Origin: DASSJT01 sp963715025
Lineage (GTDB): Bacteria; Actinomycetota; Actinomycetes; Actinomycetales; Dermatophilaceae
Direction: 5' to 3'
Assembly (NCBI GenBank): GCA_963715025.1
Contig: CAVQQQ010000002.1
Coordinates: 1,240,001 to 1,304,000, forward strand
DNA: 64,000 bases
Shown here piece after piece: positions 55,709 through 64,000 of this stretch; the stretch's first letter is position 1, and each line of letters starts with the position of its first letter. A program made the translations under genes and the position numbers. Under the pieces are notes generated by a model, which was not told where the DNA came from, searched no databases, and was given only the letters and a program-made list of their open reading frames with translations.

Positions 55709-58255
55709 GTGCCTGCCGAGAACCTGACCCGCGCCGAGGCGACCGCCCGCGCCTCCCTCGTTTCCGTCGACCACTACGGAGTAGAGCTCGACCTCACGAC
55801 GTCCGACACGGACTTCCGCTCCCGCACGACCGCGACGTTCACCGCCGCAGAACCCGGAACCGAGACCTTCATCGACCTCATCGCCAGGTCGGTCGAGGAG
55901 ATCCGGCTCAACGGTGTCGCGCTCGACCCCTCAGCGCACTTCGACGGAACGCGGGTCCGGCTCCCAGGGCTGGGCGAGCACAACGAGCTCGTCATCGACG
56001 CCACGGCCGTCTACATGAACACCGGTGAGGGCCTGCACCGCTTCGTGGACCCGGCTGATGGCGAGGTGTACCTCTACTCGCAGTTCGAGGTGGCCGACTC
56101 CCGGCGCATGTTCGCCGTGTTCGAGCAGCCCGACCTCAAGGCCTCGTTCACGTTCACGGTGACTGCGCCCGGGCACTGGCAGGTTGTCTCGAACTCCCCG
56201 ACGCCCGAGCCACAGCCGATAGGCGGGGGCTCTGCGATCTGGCGGTTCAAGACAACCCCCCGCATGTCGAGCTACATCACGGCCCTGATCGCAGGGCCCT
56301 ACGACGTCGTGCGCGACGAAGCTGCCTCCCGCAAGGGTGCGGTCCCGCTGGCGATCTACTGCCGCAAGTCGCTCTCGGCCTACCTCGACGCCGACAACAT
56401 CTTCGACCTCACCAAGCGCGGCTTCGCGTTCTTCGAGGCGGAGTTCGACTCCGAGTACCCCTTCGACAAGTACGACCAGCTCTTCACGCCGGAGTACAAC
56501 ATGGGCGCCATGGAGAACGCCGGAGCGGTGACCATCAACGAGAAGTACGTCTTCCGCGCCAAGGTGACCGAGTACCTGGTCGAGCGCCGCGGCCTCACCA
56601 TCCTGCACGAGCTGGCGCACATGTGGTTCGGCAACCTGGTCACGATGAAGTGGTGGGACGACCTCTGGCTCAACGAGTCCTTTGCCGAATGGGCCTCCAC
56701 CACCTGCCAGGCCGAGGCGACCCAGTGGTCGGAGGCGTGGACGACGTTCGGCATCTCGGAGAAGGCATGGGCCTACCGGCAGGACCAGCTCTCCTCGACC
56801 CACCCGATCGTCGCCCCGATCCGCGACCTCCGGGACGTCGAGGTCAACTTCGACGGCATCACCTACGCCAAGGGCGCCTCGGTCCTGAAGCAGCTGGTTG
56901 CCTACGTCGGTCGACAGCCCTTCGTGGACGGCCTGCGGGCGTACTTCGACAAGCACGCCTGGGGCAACACCACCCTGGGCGACCTCCTGCAGGAGCTCGA
57001 GGCGACGTCCGGTCGCGACCTGGGTGCCTGGTCGGCACTCTGGCTTGAGACAGCCGGCGTCAACACCCTGCGTCCGGACCTGCAGGTCGATGACGCCCAG
57101 GTGATCACGGGCGCCGGCATCCTGCAGTCGGCCGCACCTGGCTACGAGACCCTCCGGCCGCACCGCCTCGCCGTCGGCCTCTACACCGTCCGCGACGGGC
57201 TGCTGGTCCGCACCGAGCGCATCGAGCTCGACATCGCCGGTGAGGCCACACCCGTGCCTGCCCTCGTCGGGCGGCCCAAGCCGGACCTGCTGCTCGTCAA
57301 CGACGACGACCTCGCCTACGCGAAGATCCGACTCGACGACCGCTCCCTGTCCACCGCCCTGGCTCATCCGCGCGCCTTCATCGACAGCATGCCCCGGGCG
57401 CTCGTGCTCGGCGCCATGTGGGACATGGCACGTGACGCCGAGATGCGCCCGCGCGACTACGTCACGTTCGTCCTGGACGCCATGGAGGGCGAGGGCAACT
57501 CGACGCTGCTGCTCACGACGCTCGCCCAGCTGCGCACGGCCGCCCAGCTCTACGTTGCCCGCGGCGACCAGGAGGCCATCCGGGGTGCGACCCTCGATCG
57601 CCTGCTCGACCTCGCGCGCAGTGCGGAGCCGGGCAGCGATGCCCAGCTCCAGCTGCTGACCAACTATGCGGCCTTCCTCGCCCAGGGCGACGACCCGGCA
57701 TACGTCCGCGGTCTGCTCGAGGGCACTGAGGCTATCCCCGGACTCGCCGTCGACACCGAGGTCCGCTGGACCCTCCTCACGGCACTCGCCGCCACCGGCG
57801 CCGCCGACGAGGCGGAGATCCGTGGCGAGCGCGCACACGACAACACGGCCACCGGCCGGGAGCGCGAGGCCCGGGCCCTGGCGTCCATCCCCACCGCCGA
57901 GGCCAAGGCCAGGGCGTGGCGCGATGCCATCGAGGCCACGGACCTCAGCAACTCGGTGGTGGAGGCGCTGGCCCTCGGCTTCGGACGCGGCGACCGGGAA
58001 CTGCTCCAGCCGTATGTCGCGCCGTTCCACGACATGCTCCTCGACGTGTGGTCGTCCCGCACGCACGCCATCCGCGAGGCGATCGTCCGGGGCTTCTACC
58101 CGATGGGCCTGGCCACCGAAGAGCTCCGCGCCGCGTCCCAGGCGTGGCTGGAGGCGCACCCCGACGCGCCCGCGGGACTGGTCCGGCTGGTCGCCGAGAA
58201 CCGCGACGCCGTGACCCGCGCCCTCGCTGCCCAGGCGCGCGACGCGCGGGAGTAG
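55709..58255 (+). CDS. pepN: Aminopeptidase N (M1 family)
   Basis: An 848-residue zinc aminopeptidase. GAMEN (about residue 266) and the zinc site HELAHMWFGN (about 299) with a distal glutamate in NESFAEW (about 321) are intact. The GTG at 55709 follows GGAG. The M1 C-terminal ERAP-type domain fills the last 320 residues. It is followed four bases later by an MscS-type channel, likely co-transcribed. Confidence 0.96.
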   Translation: MPAENLTRAEATARASLVSVDHYGVELDLTTSDTDFRSRTTATFTAAEPGTETFIDLIARSVEEIRLNGVALDPSAHFDGTRVRLPGLGEHNELVIDATAVYMNTGEGLHRFVDPADGEVYLYSQFEVADSRRMFAVFEQPDLKASFTFTVTAPGHWQVVSNSPTPEPQPIGGGSAIWRFKTTPRMSSYITALIAGPYDVVRDEAASRKGAVPLAIYCRKSLSAYLDADNIFDLTKRGFAFFEAEFDSEYPFDKYDQLFTPEYNMGAMENAGAVTINEKYVFRAKVTEYLVERRGLTILHELAHMWFGNLVTMKWWDDLWLNESFAEWASTTCQAEATQWSEAWTTFGISEKAWAYRQDQLSSTHPIVAPIRDLRDVEVNFDGITYAKGASVLKQLVAYVGRQPFVDGLRAYFDKHAWGNTTLGDLLQELEATSGRDLGAWSALWLETAGVNTLRPDLQVDDAQVITGAGILQSAAPGYETLRPHRLAVGLYTVRDGLLVRTERIELDIAGEATPVPALVGRPKPDLLLVNDDDLAYAKIRLDDRSLSTALAHPRAFIDSMPRALVLGAMWDMARDAEMRPRDYVTFVLDAMEGEGNSTLLLTTLAQLRTAAQLYVARGDQEAIRGATLDRLLDLARSAEPGSDAQLQLLTNYAAFLAQGDDPAYVRGLLEGTEAIPGLAVDTEVRWTLLTALAATGAADEAEIRGERAHDNTATGREREARALASIPTAEAKARAWRDAIEATDLSNSVVEALALGFGRGDRELLQPYVAPFHDMLLDVWSSRTHAIREAIVRGFYPMGLATEELRAASQAWLEAHPDAPAGLVRLVAENRDAVTRALAAQARDARE

Positions 58256-58259
58256 CACC

Positions 58260-59174
58260 GTGCTGGAGCACTGGCTCAAGGTCGCGAGCGAAGTCACCTG
58301 GCAGTCGGCGTGGGACTGGTTCAGCGGCGTTCCCCTGCAGATTCTCGCCACCATCGCAGGTGCCCTTGTCCTGCGGTGGCTCCTCCACCGGGTCATCAAC
58401 CGAGTGGTCGAGACGACGACGTCGAAGTCGACTGCGCGCCTGGCCACGTCCGGTCGCGCCAGCCGCGTCCTGGCCGAGGCGACCGGGCTCGCCCACGAGC
58501 GTCATGTCCAGCGGACGCGCGCCATGGGGGCGCTGCTGCGCAGCTCGGTGACCGTTGCAATCGTCCTGGTGACGACGCTGACCGTGATGGCCTTGCTCGG
58601 CATCCCGCTCGGCCCGCTGCTCGCCTCCGCCGGTGTGGGAGGCGTTGCGCTCGGCTTCGGCGCCCAGAGCCTGGTCAAGGACTTCCTGTCCGGGATCTTC
58701 ATGATCGTGGAGGACCAGTACGGCGTGGGCGACGTCATCGACACCGGTGAGGCGATCGGCACCGTGGAGGACGTCACGCTTCGGGTGACCAAGCTGCGCG
58801 ACGGCAATGGTGTCGCTTGGTACGTCCGCAACGGCGAGATCATCCGGATCGGCAACAAGTCGCAGGGCTGGTCCACGGCGATCGTCGACGTGCCGGTGTC
58901 GTATGCCGAGAGGCTCGAGCGCGTGCTCTCGATCATCAGCGAGGTCGTGCACGCGATGGACACCGACCCGGACTGGCAGGACCGGCTCCTCGAGGAGCCG
59001 GTCGTGGCCGGCGTCGAGTCGATGACCGGTAACGCGGTCACCGTGCGCGTGACGGCGATGTGCGCGCCCAACGAGAACCTCGCGGTCCAGCGCGAGCTGC
59101 GCCAGCGCATCAAGGACGCGTTCGACGCGGCCGGGGTGAAGGCGCCCGCCACAGTGCCGTTCGGGCCGCGCTGA
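58260..59174 (+). CDS. MscS-family mechanosensitive channel
   Basis: A 304-residue membrane protein. Three helices or so (about 20-45, 95-120, 125-145) lead to the pore-lining helix GVGGVALGFGAQSLVKDFLSG and the beta domain (EDQYGVGDVIDTGEAIGTVE). A GTG start at 58260 lies four bases after the pepN stop. It should open under osmotic stress. Confidence 0.9.
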   Translation: MLEHWLKVASEVTWQSAWDWFSGVPLQILATIAGALVLRWLLHRVINRVVETTTSKSTARLATSGRASRVLAEATGLAHERHVQRTRAMGALLRSSVTVAIVLVTTLTVMALLGIPLGPLLASAGVGGVALGFGAQSLVKDFLSGIFMIVEDQYGVGDVIDTGEAIGTVEDVTLRVTKLRDGNGVAWYVRNGEIIRIGNKSQGWSTAIVDVPVSYAERLERVLSIISEVVHAMDTDPDWQDRLLEEPVVAGVESMTGNAVTVRVTAMCAPNENLAVQRELRQRIKDAFDAAGVKAPATVPFGPR

Positions 59175-59243
59175 CGGCTCGGTGATGGCACGAGGGTGGG
59201 TCGGCCCCGGCTCGACGTGTCGCCGGATGAGAGACTTGCGGGC

Positions 59244-59663
59244 GTGACGTCCAGCGAGCCCACCCCCACTGCACGCGCGCCCGTCCATGAGACGTTCTAC
59301 GACCAGGTCGGTGGTCACGAGACGTTCCGCCGCCTCGTCCACGAGTTCTACCGAGGGGTGGCGAGCGACCCGGACCTGCGGGCTCTCTACCCCGAGGACG
59401 ACCTCGGGCCGGCCGAGGAGCGGCTCCGGATGTTCCTCGAGCAGTACTGGGGCGGACCCACGACGTACTCCGAGCGCCGCGGCCATCCCCGGCTGCGGAT
59501 GCGCCACCACCCGTTCGCCGTGACGCCGGCCCAGCGCGACCGCTGGCTCAAGCACATGATGGCGGCCGTCGACACGCTGGAGCTTGCCCCGGCGCACGAC
59601 CTCATCCTGCGCGACTACCTCGACCGAGCGGCGCACTCGATGGTCAACAGGTTCGACGACTGA
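59244..59663 (+). CDS. glbO: Truncated hemoglobin, group II (GlbO type)
   Basis: A 139-residue haem protein: FYDQVGGHETFRRLVHEFY, the distal region with YPEDDLGPAEERLRMFLEQYWGG, and the proximal histidine in RMRHHPFAVT. The tyrosine and tryptophan positions fit group II globins such as M. tuberculosis GlbO. The start is a GTG at 59244; another at 59196 would add 16 residues. Confidence 0.9.
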   Translation: MTSSEPTPTARAPVHETFYDQVGGHETFRRLVHEFYRGVASDPDLRALYPEDDLGPAEERLRMFLEQYWGGPTTYSERRGHPRLRMRHHPFAVTPAQRDRWLKHMMAAVDTLELAPAHDLILRDYLDRAAHSMVNRFDD

Positions 59664-59738
59664 GGCGGTTCCACGACTGAGGTGAGGTCGGAGAGCCAGC
59701 CAGCCCACCGGCATACCCTGCAATTCTTTGCTCGAATC

Positions 59739-59750
59739 GCAAGACCTTGC
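59739..59750. promoter_or_regulatory. Candidate sugar-repressor operator upstream of the alpha-glucosidase
   Basis: GCAAG-AC-CTTGC is a short inverted repeat, in an AT-richer patch about 50 bases before the GH13 start, with further CTTGCAG and TTGC words around it. It resembles LacI-family (MalR-like) sites of actinobacterial maltose genes. Confidence 0.35.
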
Positions 59751-59797
59751 AGAATGGGTTGGACCCGACCCCCACGCAAGGGAGATCATGACTTCCC

Positions 59798-61507
59798 GTG
59801 ACTGACGTTCTCCAGACATTGCACGTCCACCCAGCCCACGGGCCCAGCGCCGAGTGGTGGCGCCATGCGGTCATCTACCAGATCTACCCGCGGTCGTGGG
59901 CCGACGGGAACGGCGACGGCATTGGCGACCTTCCGGCCGTCACTCAGCGCCTCGACTACCTCAAGGCCCTCGGCGTCGACGCGATCTGGTTCTCGCCGTT
60001 CTTCACCTCACCGCAGGCGGACGCGGGCTACGACGTGGCCGACTACCGCGACATCGACCCCCTCTTCGGTGACCTCTCGGCCGCCGACCACATGCTCGAG
60101 CGGGCCCACCAGCTCGGGCTCAGGGTGGTCCTCGACCTCGTGCCGAACCACTCCTCGGACGAGCACCCGTGGTTCCAGGCCGCTCTGGCTGCCGGTCCGA
60201 GCTGTCCCGAGCGCGACCGCTACATCTTCCGCGAGGGCAAGGGCGCAGACGGCGGCGAGCCCCCGAACGACTGGCGCTCGGTCTTCGGCGGCACGGCCTG
60301 GACCCGGGTCACCGAGGCCGACGGCTCCCCCGGCCAGTGGTACCTGCACCTGTTCGACTCCAAGCAGCCCGACTTCAACTGGTCCAACCTCGAGGTGCGC
60401 GAGGAGTTCCTCTCGGTGCTGCGCTTCTGGCTCGACCGCGGGGTGGACGGCTTCCGGGTCGACGTGGCCCACGGCCTGGTGAAGCGCGAGGGGCTCCCCG
60501 ACTACCCCAAGGAGCAGGAGCTGATCCCGGAGCAGCCCACCGGCGCTGCGCCGATGTGGGACCAGGATGGCGTCCACGAGATCTACCGCGACTGGCGCAA
60601 GCTGCTGGACTCGTACGGCAAGCCCGCGCGCATGATGTGTGCCGAGGCTTGGGTCAAGCCGGTGGAGCGCCTGGTCCGCTACGTGCGCGAGGACGAGTTC
60701 AACCAGGCGTTCAACTTCGACTTCCTCGACTGCCCCTGGCAGGCGGAGAGCCTCCGCGACGTCATCGAGGCGTCGCTGCGCTCGGCCGACAGCGTGGGTG
60801 CGCCGAGCACCTGGGTGCTGTCCAACCACGATGTCGTCCGCCACGCCTCGCGGCTCGGCCTGCCCGTCGGGGACAAACGTCCCAACGGCATTGGCGTCGA
60901 CGACCCCCAGCCGGACCGCGAGCTCGGCCTCAAGCGGGCCCGCGCGGCCACGGCCCTGATGCTGGCCCTGCCGGGCAGCGCCTACCTGTACCAGGGCGAG
61001 GAGCTCGGCCTGCCGGACTCCACGGAGGTGCCCCACCACGTCCGTCAGGACCCGACCTTCCACCGCACGTCGGGCACGGAGCTCGGCCGCGACGGGTGCC
61101 GGATCCCGATGCCGTGGACGAAGGACGCCCCAGGGTTCGGCTTCGGCCCCAGCGACCAGACCTGGCTGCCCCAGCCGGAGATCTACGGCGGGTATGCCGT
61201 CGACCAGCAGGAGGGCGTGGCGGGCTCGACGCTCGAGCTGTACCGCGCCCTGCTGTCCACGCGCAGCGCGCTCAGCCTCGGACTCGGTGACCTCGACTGG
61301 CTCGACGGGTACCCCACCGATGTCGTGGCTCTCCGCAACGCAGGCCCCGAGGGGTCGGCCGACGGAAGCGCAACGGTCGTGGTCGCCAACCTGGGGTCGC
61401 AGCCGGTGGCCCTGCCGGAGGGGGCACAGGTCCTGGTCGCGTCGGGCCCTCTGACCGACGAGGGGCTGGTCCCCACGGACACGACGGTCTGGGCGCACGT
61501 CGGCTGA
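59798..61507 (+). CDS. aglA: GH13 alpha-glucosidase
   Basis: A 569-residue glycoside hydrolase that would release glucose from maltose-type sugars. The (beta/alpha)8 signatures are VIYQIYPRSWADGNGDGIGD at the start, the nucleophile aspartate 222 in FRVDVAHG, the acid/base glutamate 283 in CAEAW and the third aspartate 345 in SNHDVVR. The GTG at 59798 follows no clear ribosome binding site. The gene order glbO, aglA is as in M. tuberculosis. No signal peptide; cytosolic. Confidence 0.93.
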   Translation: MTDVLQTLHVHPAHGPSAEWWRHAVIYQIYPRSWADGNGDGIGDLPAVTQRLDYLKALGVDAIWFSPFFTSPQADAGYDVADYRDIDPLFGDLSAADHMLERAHQLGLRVVLDLVPNHSSDEHPWFQAALAAGPSCPERDRYIFREGKGADGGEPPNDWRSVFGGTAWTRVTEADGSPGQWYLHLFDSKQPDFNWSNLEVREEFLSVLRFWLDRGVDGFRVDVAHGLVKREGLPDYPKEQELIPEQPTGAAPMWDQDGVHEIYRDWRKLLDSYGKPARMMCAEAWVKPVERLVRYVREDEFNQAFNFDFLDCPWQAESLRDVIEASLRSADSVGAPSTWVLSNHDVVRHASRLGLPVGDKRPNGIGVDDPQPDRELGLKRARAATALMLALPGSAYLYQGEELGLPDSTEVPHHVRQDPTFHRTSGTELGRDGCRIPMPWTKDAPGFGFGPSDQTWLPQPEIYGGYAVDQQEGVAGSTLELYRALLSTRSALSLGLGDLDWLDGYPTDVVALRNAGPEGSADGSATVVVANLGSQPVALPEGAQVLVASGPLTDEGLVPTDTTVWAHVG

Positions 61508-61551
61508 CCGGGAGGCGCGCAAGCCGCGGGTAGCCAGACGGCCGTCGTACC

Positions 61552-62364
61552 GTGGGTCCTGTGCGGGCCGAAGACTTCGCCTATCTTGAGGCCCCCACCC
61601 CGGTCGGGCTCGCCCACCGAGGTGGGGCCGCATACCCGCCCAACCGCGGCCTTGAGAACTCGCTCGCCGCGTTCCGCAACGCGGTCGCCATGGGCTACCG
61701 ATACCTCGAGACTGACGTCCACGCCACGGCGGACGGGCACCTTCTGGCTTTCCACGACTCACGGCTCGACCGGGTCAGCACCGGAATCGGCCCGGTCGCC
61801 GATCAGCCGCTGGCCGCCGTCCGCGAGGCCCGGATCAACGGCACCGAGGCGATTCCCTTGCTGTCGCAGCTCTTCGAGGAGTTCCCGCAGGCGCGCATCA
61901 ACATCGACGTCAAGTCGTCCGGTGCCATCGGGCCGCTGATTCGCACCATCTGGGAGCACGACGCAGCCGAACGGGTCTGCGTGGCGTCGTTCTCCGAGGT
62001 CCGCCTGCGCACGGTGCGCCGCCTGCTCGGGCCTGGCGTGGCGACGGCGGCCGGGCTGGTCGGCGTTGCTGCGATGCGGTTCGCCCCCTGGAGGCTCCAC
62101 CAGCTGCTGGCGACGCCAGCACCCGTGCTCCAGATCCCGGCACGCCGCCGCGTCGGACCCCTCGACGTCCCCCTCGTCACCGGGCGACTCGTCGAGCGCG
62201 CCCACCAGCTGGGGAAGCACGTCCACGTCTGGACCATCGACGAGGCCGAGGAGATGCGGCGGCTCTTCGACCTGGGGGTCGACGGCATCGTCAGCGACCG
62301 GATCGACACCTTGCGCGATGTGCTCGCCGAGCGGGGCCAACCACTCGAACGGCCGGCGGGCTGA
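61552..62364 (+). CDS. Glycerophosphodiester phosphodiesterase
   Basis: A 270-residue GDPD-family TIM-barrel enzyme: LAHRGGAAYPPNRGLENS, YRYLETDVHATADGHLLAFHD with the metal and catalytic residues, and a C-terminal VHVWTIDEAEEMRRLFDLGV, DGIVSDRID. No signal peptide, so it acts in the cytosol. GTG start at 61552 or 61561. It converges with the next hypothetical gene, one base between. Confidence 0.93.
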   Translation: MGPVRAEDFAYLEAPTPVGLAHRGGAAYPPNRGLENSLAAFRNAVAMGYRYLETDVHATADGHLLAFHDSRLDRVSTGIGPVADQPLAAVREARINGTEAIPLLSQLFEEFPQARINIDVKSSGAIGPLIRTIWEHDAAERVCVASFSEVRLRTVRRLLGPGVATAAGLVGVAAMRFAPWRLHQLLATPAPVLQIPARRRVGPLDVPLVTGRLVERAHQLGKHVHVWTIDEAEEMRRLFDLGVDGIVSDRIDTLRDVLAERGQPLERPAG

Positions 62365-62365
62365 G

Positions 62366-62995
62366 TCAGCGGATCAGCACGTGCCCGGCCGGCGTCGACA
62401 GCCGGGTCCAGCGGCCGTTCGTGAAGATGGTCACCTCGCTGCCTGGCACGAGGAAGCCCAGGGCGTATGCCGCGAATGCGCCGCCCGAAGGAAAGGCCGG
62501 TGACGTCGTGGTCGCCGTCCGCCAGGTGCGCGCACGGAGCGCGGTCACTGCGTGGCCCCCGGAGCCCTCCGGTGTCCCTTCCGCGATTGCGGCGATCCCG
62601 TCGCGCGCGACCGCCACGACGTCGTCGGAGGCGACCGATCCGACCCGCTCCCACCCGGAGCGCGGAGGCGACAGGGCCGCCCAGGGTGCCCGGACCAGCG
62701 TCGGGGGCACCGAGAGCACCCGGGCCGTGGCATCCCGCGCCACACGGTCCGTGATGGCTCCCAGCGGAACCGTCAGGTCAAGGGCCGCCGGCTCGGCCAG
62801 GGCCATGACCCGCAGGCCGAGGACGGTTCCCTCCCCGAGCAGTCCGGAGCCGGGCAGGACACCCACATACGCGGCCAAGGTGGTGCCGGCGGCCTGAAGG
62901 CGCATGGCGCCGGACTCATCCGCGGACTTGGCCCGGACGGCGTACCTGCCCAGGTCGGCCAGCTGGTGGTGGTCGGGAAAGACGAGCTCGGTCAT
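62366..62995 (-). CDS. Hypothetical protein of 209 residues
   Basis: A protein of mixed alpha/beta character with no signal or membrane helix. It starts at ATG 62995 in overlap (ATGA) with the stop of the thioesterase gene, so the two are coupled. Composition is ordinary for the genome. I do not recognise a family. Confidence 0.75.
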   Translation of the reverse strand: MTELVFPDHHQLADLGRYAVRAKSADESGAMRLQAAGTTLAAYVGVLPGSGLLGEGTVLGLRVMALAEPAALDLTVPLGAITDRVARDATARVLSVPPTLVRAPWAALSPPRSGWERVGSVASDDVVAVARDGIAAIAEGTPEGSGGHAVTALRARTWRTATTTSPAFPSGGAFAAYALGFLVPGSEVTIFTNGRWTRLSTPAGHVLIR

Positions 62996-63462
62996 CGCCT
63001 TCGCCACCGGAAGGCTGCCGGGGCGCCCTCGTGCTGTCTCAGGATGCCGCGCTCCTCCGGCGCCATGCGCCGCGGCGCGTCGGCGGCGAAGCTGTAGAGA
63101 ACCAGGGTCGTCTCAGCGCGTGCGTATACGGTGCTGCCCACCGATTCCGGGTCGCGCACCTCGTAGGCGAGGTCGAAACTGGCCCCGCTGATGCGGGTGG
63201 CCCACATGTCCACGCTGATCGGCGCGTGCCGGAAGGTCAGCGGGGCGAGGTACTCGATCTCGTGGCGGGCGACGAGGACACCCTCGTCGACGAGCGACCG
63301 GTCCTGCCCGAACCACTCCTTGAAGCCAATGACCCGGGCGTCCTCCAGCAGTCTCAGAAACTGCACGTTGTTGACATGTCCATACGCATCCATGTCGCTC
63401 CAGCGCAGCGGCACGTCGACACAGTAATGGGCTCCAGCAGGGCTTTGGTCGGGGGCGGCCAT
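62992..63462 (-). CDS. Hotdog-fold acyl-CoA thioesterase (4HBT family)
   Basis: A 156-residue thioesterase: VPLRWSDMDAYGHVNNVQFLRLLEDAR carries the hotdog signature with the aspartate of the 4HBT active site. The ATG at 63462 starts the protein. It diverges from the helicase, with 48 bases between, and is coupled to the following hypothetical gene. Confidence 0.9.
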   Translation of the reverse strand: MAAPDQSPAGAHYCVDVPLRWSDMDAYGHVNNVQFLRLLEDARVIGFKEWFGQDRSLVDEGVLVARHEIEYLAPLTFRHAPISVDMWATRISGASFDLAYEVRDPESVGSTVYARAETTLVLYSFAADAPRRMAPEERGILRQHEGAPAAFRWRRR

Positions 63463-63510
63463 GTGGACATCTTGGCAGCGGTGTCCGCGACCCGGCATAC
63501 CGTGTCGGGC

Positions 63511-64000
63511 ATGACCTCTCCCCCCGCCGCCAGCCCGCCGGTTGGCACCGACTCGGCCGCCCCCGAGGTGGCAGCGGGCGCGCTCTCCGCCCTGCGCCGC
63601 CTCGTGGGTCATCCCGACGCCACGTTCCGCGAGGGACAGCTTCCTGCGATCGGGTCCCTCGTGGACGCACGGCAGCGGGTCCTGGTCGTCCAGCGCACGG
63701 GCTGGGGCAAGTCCGCCGTCTACTTCGTGGCCACCGCCCTGTGCCGGGCGGCGGGAGCCGGGCCCACGGTCATCATCTCGCCGCTGCTGGCGCTGATGCG
63801 CGACCAGGTCGCCGCGGCTGAGCGGGCGGGCATCCACGCCGTGACGATGAACTCGGCCAACCCCGAGACGTGGGGCGAGGTGAGCGCCGCCCTCGCCCGG
63901 GACGAGGTGGACGTGCTCCTGGTCAGTCCCGAGCGGCTCAACAACCCGCGCTTCCGTGACGAGCAGCTGCCTGACCTCGCGCGGCGATGCGGGCTGCTGG
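63511..64000 (+). CDS. RecQ-type DNA helicase, N-terminal part (runs off window)
   Basis: The first 163 residues of a superfamily 2 helicase: FREGQLPAIGSLV, motif I VVQRTGWGKSAVYFVA and motif Ia TVIISPLLALMRDQV, then VDVLLVSPERL. It is cut by the window end. The ATG is at 63511. Confidence 0.88.
   Translation, partial: MTSPPAASPPVGTDSAAPEVAAGALSALRRLVGHPDATFREGQLPAIGSLVDARQRVLVVQRTGWGKSAVYFVATALCRAAGAGPTVIISPLLALMRDQVAAAERAGIHAVTMNSANPETWGEVSAALARDEVDVLLVSPERLNNPRFRDEQLPDLARRCGLL

Noticed and set aside
55931..58447. Long open frame opposite pepN
   Set aside because: Mirror of a well-supported gene with catalytic motifs; low-complexity product.
60008..61762. Long open frame opposite the GH13 gene
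   Set aside because: Shadow of a gene with intact active-site residues.

Overview
The window is 64 kb of very GC-rich actinobacterial chromosome. No phage, insertion-sequence or CRISPR genes are visible. The gene families (paired ClpP, mycothiol-type nitroreductase, GlbO globin, DUF4233, Rv2446c-type order) place it in the Actinomycetota, plausibly near Intrasporangiaceae, though the genus is an inference. Much of the order matches a conserved actinobacterial backbone known from Mycobacterium tuberculosis (ndk, DUF4233, folC, valS, then clpX-clpP2-clpP1-tig, then rpiB, DsbA-like nitroreductase, pepN, glbO, aglA), with accessory blocks set into it.

Left third (1-24.2 kb): a MarR/MFS divergent pair; ndk, DUF4233, a small L7/L12-like membrane protein, MFS and folC; then ileS under a T-box leader. 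Back to back with the T-box leader is a cobalamin riboswitch that opens a five-gene run. It holds a sortase-anchored all-alpha toroid protein, a DUF4430 (transcobalamin C-terminal-like) protein, EcfT, a fused double EcfA ATPase and an S component. I read this as a surface capture and import system for vitamin B12 resembling a split transcobalamin. An FAD oxidase, DUF4916, NYN, PEBP, a hexapeptide protein, an acyltransferase and valS follow.

Middle (24.2-45.9 kb): a secreted BNR/sialidase-like protein, DUF2254, a C39-like protein, a translationally coupled DUF4129/MoxR/DUF58 operon, then clpX, clpP2 and clpP1. Between clpP1 and tig, which are usually adjacent, lies about 7 kb of accessory genes: an MFS transporter, a small gene or remnant, and a coupled four-gene module of S8 protease, ECF sigma factor, small beta-domain protein and TPR-CHAT (caspase-like) protease. 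A secreted S53 protease follows tig.

Right third (46-64 kb): metabolic and housekeeping genes (RibD-like reductase, flavin disulfide reductase, endonuclease IV, tRNA-Pro, tRNA-Gly, GH15-like protein, trmB, PP2C phosphatase, rpiB, nitroreductase, pepN, MscS channel, glbO, GH13 alpha-glucosidase, GDPD, thioesterase and the start of a RecQ helicase).

The strongest unexplained signal is a dispersed word, GGTATGCCG (core GTATGCCG). By hand I count 23 copies of the 9-mer and 44 of the 8-mer on the two strands together, where roughly 1 and 2 are expected. There is no strand bias, copies lie in genes and gaps alike, and two inverted pairs form 16-bp-stem hairpins at the ends of clpP2 and tig. That pattern resembles DNA-uptake-sequence systems of competent proteobacteria.
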